From Pseudomonadota bacterium (GTDB lineage Bacteria > Pseudomonadota > Gammaproteobacteria > Pseudomonadales > Moraxellaceae): DNA of 49,421 nt. Positions 43,991 to 49,421 of the stretch are shown piece after piece (the first letter of the stretch is position 1; every line of letters begins with the position of its first letter). A program made the translations under genes and the position numbers. The notes below the pieces were generated by a model. It was given only the letters and a program-made list of their open reading frames with translations, searched no databases and was not told where the DNA came from. The stretch is taken from NCBI GenBank assembly GCA_021804485.1, contig JAJZHM010000003.1:1-49421 (forward strand). The letters run 5' to 3'.

Positions 43991-44025
43991 GGCTCGTTCC
44001 TGATCAACAGCAGCACAACCACCGT

Positions 44026-45378
44026 TCAGTACCATGATGATCCCCACCAGGTCTCAACTTGGAGCCCCGTTGAAAAATCAGATCGTGTGGCCCCCAGCGG
44101 ACCGGCATTATTATTGGCGCTTATTGTTGCAATGGCTGCCTGATTCCAGTGGGCATAGGTAAAATACCAGCGCATTTCTGGCCGATCCAGAAATCCCCTG
44201 CCAAGAGACAGTGTCGGTGCGATTGTATATTTGGCAAGCCACTCAACAGGTGCTCCCGGATAAGCAACCCGGTCACGCGCAACCTCCATCTGCACCTTGA
44301 AATGACGTGCAACGATATACTCCGGACGAATCCCAATGGAATCCCAACGGGAAGATCCACCATAGACCGGTGATTGATCAGCCTGATGCAGGATATCGAA
44401 TGAAGCGGCAAAATGCTCATTGGGTTGCAGGATCAAGTATTCAAAAAAACGTAATCGACGATCCGCTGAGCCAAGCAGAGTTGAACCGGACTGACCCATA
44501 CGGTTACAGCAAAGGGCATCCGGAGCACTGGCATCCGGAACAGAAGTGAACGCAGCATAAGGGGTCGCCGTCTGATAAACACCCGGATCACCCCGGCCGG
44601 TTCCAGGACCAACCCCAAACTGGATTCCAAACGTATTCCATCCCCAGGAAGAATGCTGATGATCAAAAAGGTGAAGGTTATAGCCACTGTGTCTACGGGT
44701 TTCTGTCCGAGGCGAAGCGGGCAGAATCCAGCCAGCAATGACATCCAGTGTTCCCAATGCATGCAGCGGAATATCCCTGTAGAGCAGATCCTGGCGAATG
44801 GCCGAATTGGAATCGTGAATCATTACAGAACCATTGGGTGGTATGTTATTGGTATCGTTATCTTTGAATACGGCATAGCTCAAATTTCCACCGATTGGCA
44901 CCGGCCAGCGATCCATACCTGCGCCCACACCATCAAGATTGATATACTGCAGATCCATGCTGTAAATATCCTGCCGGCCATAATAGCGTTCACCGATCCA
45001 CAGACGTGATCCTCCCAAAGCATCGAGTCCAGATGCTTGAATGAAAAGCTGGGCCAGTTGGGGCGTTGCACCAACGCCCGAAGTACTGGAGTAGTCATTA
45101 AGCATGGCATAGCCAGTAAACTTGAGGCCATCATCCGCTTGTGCAATGGTTCGGGCATAGCCCAGTTCGATATAGGTATCACATTCATTACCGAGACGAT
45201 AACCGTGGCCATCACCATTACCAAGGTAGTAACAGTTCTCTGGGCCACCTTGATGCGACACGCCAGCCCCAGCGCGCACATAGCCAGCAAATTCACCTGC
45301 ATCCAGATCGGCCCAAAGCTGGAACTGGGTAAAGAGCAAAACAATGGCGATGAAAACGGGTCTCAGAAGAGCATTCAT
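44026..45378 (-). CDS. LamB-type maltoporin
   Basis: A 450-residue outer-membrane sugar porin with a signal peptide (cleaved after LWA near residue 23). The start of the barrel, FAGYVRAGAGVSHQGG and YRLGNECDTYIELGYA, matches LamB, as do LFIQASGLDALGG-x-x-LWIGERYYGRQDIY and RRLRFFEYLI. The C-terminal SSWY places an aromatic near the terminus for BAM recognition. It should admit maltodextrin-like or other oligosaccharides. It starts 8 bases after the histidine kinase stop and precedes the binding protein. Confidence 0.9.
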   Translation of the reverse strand: MNALLRPVFIAIVLLFTQFQLWADLDAGEFAGYVRAGAGVSHQGGPENCYYLGNGDGHGYRLGNECDTYIELGYARTIAQADDGLKFTGYAMLNDYSSTSGVGATPQLAQLFIQASGLDALGGSRLWIGERYYGRQDIYSMDLQYINLDGVGAGMDRWPVPIGGNLSYAVFKDNDTNNIPPNGSVMIHDSNSAIRQDLLYRDIPLHALGTLDVIAGWILPASPRTETRRHSGYNLHLFDHQHSSWGWNTFGIQFGVGPGTGRGDPGVYQTATPYAAFTSVPDASAPDALCCNRMGQSGSTLLGSADRRLRFFEYLILQPNEHFAASFDILHQADQSPVYGGSSRWDSIGIRPEYIVARHFKVQMEVARDRVAYPGAPVEWLAKYTIAPTLSLGRGFLDRPEMRWYFTYAHWNQAAIATISANNNAGPLGATRSDFSTGLQVETWWGSSWY

Positions 45379-45386
45379 ATCTTCTC

Positions 45387-46895
45387 TTAAATCTTATCCG
45401 GAGTCTTTCGAGGCAGAACCAGAACGAATAGTGCCCCTGATCCTGAAGTGGGAATCTGTACCTTGATTGTGCCCTTGAGTACACCGGTTACCACATTATG
45501 TACTGTATGGAGTCCGAGCCCAGTTCCTCCCCTGCCCATACGGGTGGTAAAAAATGGCTCAAAAACATGCGGCCGATGTTCAGAGGCAATTCCCTGACCA
45601 TTATCTTCACATTCAATCGTGACTTCATGACCTGACCTGCTTAAACGGCTTCGAAGAATAATTTGGGCATCGTCACGATGCTGCTCAAATCCATGCTGGA
45701 TGGCATTAAGGATCAGTTGACTGATAACCTGACTAAGAGGGCCTGGAAAGCTGTCCATCAATATTGGCTCATTGTGTTCACAGCGAGCAAGAATGCCTGC
45801 CTGAGCGAGCATGTACTGGTGTGTTCCCAATATCTCGCTGACCAGTTCCTGCAAAATGAACGATTGACGCTGCACACTGGACTGATCGATCGAAATCTGT
45901 TTGAACTTGGTAACCAGGTCAGCAGCCTTGGAGACGTTGTTGACCATGACCGTAGAACAGTCAACCAGCTGAAGCAGATATTCCTGTAATGCGGTTTTAG
46001 TGATTGGGCCCACAGCAACACTTTGGTTCAGTATCTGGCTGCTTTCCTGAATCAGCGTTGCAACAGTAAGTGCATTCCCGATTGGTGTATTCAGTTCATG
46101 GGCAATACCAGCGACCAGAACTCCAAGAGCTGCCATTTTTTCAGTCTGCACCAGCATTTCCTTAGCCTGCGTCAGTTGTGCAAGGGCTTGAACTGCTTGA
46201 GCTTCAGCCCGCTGCCTTGCTGCAAGATCATTGAGTAACCGCCGGATAATCCCATTTACTTGCTGAGCGACTTGGCCGACTTCATCCTGATTTTCTTGAA
46301 GTGTGATGATCGATGCAATGGGATCAGATACCGCCACTGCACCAGCCAAGGCACTTTTCAGTTCAACTAGTCTGCGGAATATGAAAATATTCAGAATCAG
46401 GCGCAGGGCAACAATCAGGCTCAGATCAAGAACTACAACTTCGATAATCGTCTGTCGCACCAGGATATTCAGGGTATTCTGCATGGGAACACGGGAAAAA
46501 TAGGCGGTCACAACCCCCAGGACAATGGGATGATGGGCAATTGCATAGGTGACCGGGAATCGTCTGATCTGCAGGTGATCCTCAGGAGGAGGAGACGAAC
46601 GTGTTGAATAATGCACTCCTGAGTTGTCAATCACATCCAGATAGGGAACAGATGCACTCATTTCCGAATTCAGTTGCTCACGCACCTGACTGGCATCAAA
46701 ATTCCACAAAGGTAAGCGCAGGGACGTCTGCAGCCGGTTCTGCAAAGCCACCTCATCCTGAAGCATTTGCTGCAGCAAGTGCCGAGAAGTAGTCTGATAA
46801 TTGATGGCACCAAGAAGCATCAAGATTGCTGAAACGAGGAGAATCAGCAATCCATTGACTTTGCGGGCAATCTTGCCAGAAATCATGAACATCAT
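45387..46895 (-). CDS. Membrane sensor histidine kinase
   Basis: A 502-residue kinase. Helix 1 (LLILLVSAILMLLGAINY, ~16-33), a ~110-residue periplasmic domain, helix 2 (~150-175), then a HAMP-like linker, a coiled coil (ARQRAEAQAVQALAQLTQAK), and HisKA with GVLVAGIAHELNTPIGNAL (phospho-His about 266). The catalytic ATPase has N-box SQLILNAIQHGF, ECEDNGQGIASEH and GRGGTGLGLHTVHNVV. All kinase motifs look intact. No response regulator is adjacent. It is the first gene of an operon with a maltoporin and a sugar-binding protein, suggesting that sugar, possibly bound to that protein, is the signal. Confidence 0.93.
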   Translation of the reverse strand: MMFMISGKIARKVNGLLILLVSAILMLLGAINYQTTSRHLLQQMLQDEVALQNRLQTSLRLPLWNFDASQVREQLNSEMSASVPYLDVIDNSGVHYSTRSSPPPEDHLQIRRFPVTYAIAHHPIVLGVVTAYFSRVPMQNTLNILVRQTIIEVVVLDLSLIVALRLILNIFIFRRLVELKSALAGAVAVSDPIASIITLQENQDEVGQVAQQVNGIIRRLLNDLAARQRAEAQAVQALAQLTQAKEMLVQTEKMAALGVLVAGIAHELNTPIGNALTVATLIQESSQILNQSVAVGPITKTALQEYLLQLVDCSTVMVNNVSKAADLVTKFKQISIDQSSVQRQSFILQELVSEILGTHQYMLAQAGILARCEHNEPILMDSFPGPLSQVISQLILNAIQHGFEQHRDDAQIILRSRLSRSGHEVTIECEDNGQGIASEHRPHVFEPFFTTRMGRGGTGLGLHTVHNVVTGVLKGTIKVQIPTSGSGALFVLVLPRKTPDKI

Positions 46896-47198
46896 GACAA
46901 AGTCCGGACAATCGTTGTGCTAAAAGGCAAATCCTTGCCCACCCTGTATCGATGCTCATCACCGCTTCAACCCGAGAAGAACGATTGAAGCGGATACCCA
47001 CTCAATGACAACCAGTCTGCGGATTAAAACGGTTCTACCTTATGCCAAGGACAGGCCCAGTCCGTGCAACGGCAATTATGAAATTAGTATAGGTGACGAT
47101 AAACGGAAGCATTAGTACCGTTTATCGTCCATCGGGAAGAAGCTTACTGGCAAACCGAGCAAAAGGATGACACATAAGCTCAAGCCATTCGGGTTCCA
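46896..47198. promoter_or_regulatory. Regulatory region of the kinase-porin-binding-protein operon with a 12-bp inverted repeat
   Basis: 303 bases between the lipocalin stop and the kinase start, containing the kinase promoter. At 47095-47129 GACGATAAACGG and CCGTTTATCGTC form a perfect 12-bp inverted repeat around 11 bases. There is no T-run on either strand, so it is more operator-like than terminator-like, though a 3' processing hairpin for the lipocalin transcript is possible. No confident -35/-10 pair was seen. Confidence 0.6.
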
Positions 47199-47720
47199 TC
47201 AGGGTGGGGTGAACTCGAGCTGGCTCAAGTCATAACCTTGTGATCGGGCAATCGCCAGCGCCTGTTGAACATCAGAATCCGGCAGGTGTGGGGTCCGTGC
47301 CAACAACCAGAGGTAATTGCGGGAAGGTTCACCAACGAGGGCCCAGCGATAATCGGGACCAAGGCCAATAATCCAGTAGTTGCCGTAAAAAGGCCAAAAG
47401 AAGGTTACCCGCAAACGCGCTCCTTCTGAGCCAGAAACAACAAAGGCCCGTCCATGAACCTTTTCCCAGCCGTGATCCGTTTTGCAGCGATTGACAACAT
47501 CAACCTGACCATCAGCACGCGCCTGATAATCAGCCTGAGTTGAACTCAGGCACTGACGCTGGAAAAACATTGGATTATGGGCAATTTCATACCAATGCCC
47601 GAGATAACGAGGTACATCTACCCGGTCAACCGTTTTCAGTTCTGACTTTGTGGCCGCGCATGCGGACAAGAATACAAACAGCAAGAGCGCATATTGCAAT
47701 TTTGAGCGAATGAAAATCAT
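47199..47720 (-). CDS. blc: Outer-membrane lipoprotein lipocalin (Blc-like)
   Basis: A 173-residue lipocalin with lipobox LSAC near residue 21. The mature protein has YLGHWYEIAHNPMFFQRQC, the G-x-W signature. NRCKTDHGWEKVHGRAFVV follows, then FFWPFYGNYWIIGLGPDYRWALVGEPSRNYLWLLAR in pieces, and the conserved C-terminal Arg/Tyr stretch. Blc binds fatty acids or lysophospholipids at the outer membrane. It lies 3 bases after the Sel1-repeat gene and is likely co-transcribed. Confidence 0.94.
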   Translation of the reverse strand: MIFIRSKLQYALLLFVFLSACAATKSELKTVDRVDVPRYLGHWYEIAHNPMFFQRQCLSSTQADYQARADGQVDVVNRCKTDHGWEKVHGRAFVVSGSEGARLRVTFFWPFYGNYWIIGLGPDYRWALVGEPSRNYLWLLARTPHLPDSDVQQALAIARSQGYDLSQLEFTPP

Positions 47721-47723
47721 TGG

Positions 47724-49067
47724 TTAACCCGCAGCGTCCTTGAGAAGTTCCGAAAGCTTGCCAGCTGCTTTACTGATCTGCTCAAAAAGATGCTTCGCCT
47801 GTAGTTTCTGTTCGGCACTCATACCCTGGGCAAGCGTTTCAGCATGCTGCCCGGCATGTTGCACAAATTGACTGCCTGGAGCACCCTCCGATGCTGCTGC
47901 CCTATACAGAGCATAAGCCTTGACCGCAGATTGAGGGACACCCTCACCCAACCGGTACATGGAGGCAAGACCCCGCAATCCACGGGGATCGTGTTCTACC
48001 GCAGCATGCTCATACTCCTGCATGGCTTTTTGCAGATCTACAGCTACTCCCGTCCCATGCCGATACAAGACTGCCAGATGGTAAGATGCAGCGCCCAGGT
48101 TCTGTGCCGAAGCACGTTGAAAAAAGTCAAATGCCTTTAAGGGATCCTTGGCAACACCGATGCCATGCTCATATAGGTATCCAAGTGCGTTTTGGGCTTC
48201 AGCACAACCCTGTTCTGCGGAAAGACGGTAAAGTTGCACTGCTTCCGGCAAATCCCTCACTGCGCCTTGACCCGTTTCATAGAGAAAAGCGAGGTTGTTC
48301 TGAGCAAAACGATCGCCTTGCAAAGCTGCCTTGGTGTACCAGAATGCTGCATGGGAAAAATCAGCAGGTACACCATGTCCATACTCATAAGCAACACCAA
48401 GATTATTCTCTGCGGCTGCATAACCCTGATCCGCAGCCTTTTGATACCATTGCAACGCCGTAGCCTGATCCGCTGGACGACCAGAATGCTCCAGTAAATA
48501 GCCCAGGTTGTTCTGAGCCAGGGCAAGACCCTGATAAGCGGCCTTGCTGAACCACGCCTGAGCCTTGGAAAGATCCCGTTCCCCTCCGAGACCAAATTCA
48601 GCAGCAATCCCCAGATTATTCTGAGCCAGCGCGTACCCCTGCAACGCAGCCTTTTCATACCACTGACGGGCTTTTTGCGGATCTCTGGAACCCAGAAGGC
48701 CTTGATCATGCATCACACCAAGATCGAACTGGGCAGCAGCCATGTTGTGTTCGGCCGCACGGCGAAAAAAGTTCTCTGCCTTGGCAACATCACGGGGAAC
48801 CAGATGACCCTGCAGGTAAAGAACACCAAGATTAAACTCGGCATTGACCTGACCCTGACTGGCCGCTTTCTGGAACCACTGCAGCGCCTCCTGCTGTTTG
48901 CCCGCCTGTTCAGCCAACAATGTAGCCAGTTGATTTTGAGCATCTGCATGACCTGCCTGCGCACGCGATAACAGATCATTGGCAGGATCTGCAATTACAA
49001 CAGGCGCAAGCAAGGCCGTTGCCACCAGAGCGCACAATGTTTTAATGATAAAAGAACGATTCCGCAT
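47724..49067 (-). CDS. Exported Sel1-repeat (TPR-like) protein
   Basis: A 447-residue protein with a signal peptide (SFIIKTLCALVATALLAPVVIA, cleaved before DPAND). It has about ten 36-residue Sel1 repeats, for example ALAQNNLGIAAEFGLGGERD, AAAENNLGVAYEYGHGVPAD and AEAQNALGYLYEHGIGVAKD. A short helical C-terminus follows. Such periplasmic alpha-solenoids bind proteins or peptidoglycan; the partner is unknown. The ATG at 49067 has AAGGAAG before it; a 25-residue longer frame exists but would bury the signal peptide. One repeat (GYLLEHSGRPADQ) is shortened. Confidence 0.9.
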   Translation of the reverse strand: MRNRSFIIKTLCALVATALLAPVVIADPANDLLSRAQAGHADAQNQLATLLAEQAGKQQEALQWFQKAASQGQVNAEFNLGVLYLQGHLVPRDVAKAENFFRRAAEHNMAAAQFDLGVMHDQGLLGSRDPQKARQWYEKAALQGYALAQNNLGIAAEFGLGGERDLSKAQAWFSKAAYQGLALAQNNLGYLLEHSGRPADQATALQWYQKAADQGYAAAENNLGVAYEYGHGVPADFSHAAFWYTKAALQGDRFAQNNLAFLYETGQGAVRDLPEAVQLYRLSAEQGCAEAQNALGYLYEHGIGVAKDPLKAFDFFQRASAQNLGAASYHLAVLYRHGTGVAVDLQKAMQEYEHAAVEHDPRGLRGLASMYRLGEGVPQSAVKAYALYRAAASEGAPGSQFVQHAGQHAETLAQGMSAEQKLQAKHLFEQISKAAGKLSELLKDAAG

Positions 49068-49176
49068 AGACAGCTTCCTTGATTCAGACCATTTCAGGGC
49101 ACAATGGAACATATCATAGATTGTCGCACACACGGTTGCCAATGGCTTATTATTCGACTATCATTCCGCATCCTGT

Positions 49177-49267
49177 GGTGAGGTGTCCGAGTGGTTGAAG
49201 GAGCACGCCTGGAAAGCGTGTATACGTGAATAACGTATCGAGGGTTCGAATCCCTCTCTCACCGCCA
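49177..49267 (+). tRNA. tRNA-Ser(GGA)
   Basis: A 91-base class II tRNA. The acceptor GGTGAGG pairs with TCTCACC. Anticodon stem CACGC/GCGTG encloses CTGGAAA (anticodon GGA), and the long variable arm TATACGTGAATAACGTATCG and T-arm GGTTCGAATCC follow. Discriminator G is followed by encoded CCA. It reads UCC/UCU. The remaining ~150 bases to the window end show no gene and no recognisable duplicated tRNA end (att-like site). Confidence 0.97.
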
Positions 49268-49421
49268 GAAACTTTTTGGCCTGCCAAGCTGTGGTATCGC
49301 TGATCACAAAATATTCCATGAAATTTGCCTCATGGTACATCGCTCTGGATTTACACTCTCCCTAAAGGTAGGATCCAACCCGGTTGAGCACAGTGGTGAC
49401 CAACATTATTACTTGCAAAGT

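Noticed and set aside
48000-49000. Sel1 repeat region as a CRISPR or DNA tandem array
   Set aside because: The periodicity is at the protein level (36 residues); the DNA units are diverged and lie within one coding frame.
49177-49421. tRNA-Ser as an attachment site for an integrated element
   Set aside because: No integrase or duplicated tRNA 3' end is visible in the 150 bases that follow; the window ends too soon to judge.

Overview
The window looks like a chromosomal segment of a motile, Gram-negative gammaproteobacterium. The evidence is complete LPS, lipoprotein and peptidoglycan genes (kdsB, lpxK, msbA, lolCD, murB, mpl with meso-DAP chemistry), a maltoporin and motAB. Two gene orders recall Pseudomonadales: thrS-infC-rpmI-rplT-pheS-pheT-ihfA-merR-tRNA-Pro, and the lol/exb/lpxK/kdsB/ptp/murB cluster flanked by PilZ and glycerophosphodiesterase genes. 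The genus cannot be named from sequence alone. Base composition appears moderate, near half G+C by eye.

Layout. 1-848: a scarred accessory edge with the tail of an unknown gene, a PIN-domain toxin-like gene whose 3' end runs into a transposase remnant, and copy 1 of a ~125 bp dispersed repeat. 849-8962 (minus): a ten-gene, tightly overlapping envelope operon, lolC-lolD-exbB-exbD-msbA-lpxK-ycaR-kdsB-ptp-murB. 9004-10627 (plus): PilZ, a BamE-like lipid/periplasmic small protein and a glycerophosphodiester phosphodiesterase. 10575-14010 (minus): a START-domain protein, then motA-motB followed by a membrane-anchored methyltransferase. 14588-22169 (minus): tRNA-Pro(GGG) and the translation cluster, with an attenuator-like hairpin before pheST. 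22290-23123: uppP.

23124-26247 is the second accessory stretch. It holds an intact hipBA toxin-antitoxin pair with three 50-bp-phased palindromic operators. Next come the in-frame-fused ruins of a leucine-degradation pair (isovaleryl-CoA dehydrogenase and methylcrotonyl-CoA carboxylase), an unknown C-terminal fragment, and a frameshifted NYN-domain gene fused to an internal piece of a DUF1156-type DNA methylase. Copy 2 of the dispersed repeat closes the stretch. Both repeat copies sit exactly where accessory debris abuts the 3' end of a housekeeping gene (murB; thrB).

26248-32434: thrB, sixA, gpsA, a secreted protein of unknown function, htpG behind a sigma-32-type promoter, and suhB. 32429-37581 (minus) is a signalling operon: alpha/beta hydrolase, a 701-residue EF-hand membrane protein of unknown function, a REC-CheC fusion and a PAS-GGDEF diguanylate cyclase. 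37725-42597: an MmsA-like aldehyde dehydrogenase, ppnP, and dnaX-mpl. 42767-46895 (minus): a three-gene operon of a sensor histidine kinase, a LamB-type maltoporin and a periplasmic sugar-binding protein, with no ABC permease, ATPase or response regulator. 47199-49067: a Blc-type lipocalin and a Sel1-repeat protein. 49177-49267: tRNA-Ser(GGA).

The best candidates for something undescribed are the histidine kinase/maltoporin/binding-protein triad and the EF-hand/REC-CheC/GGDEF operon. The clearest evolutionary story is the two eroded accessory segments bounded by the same repeat.
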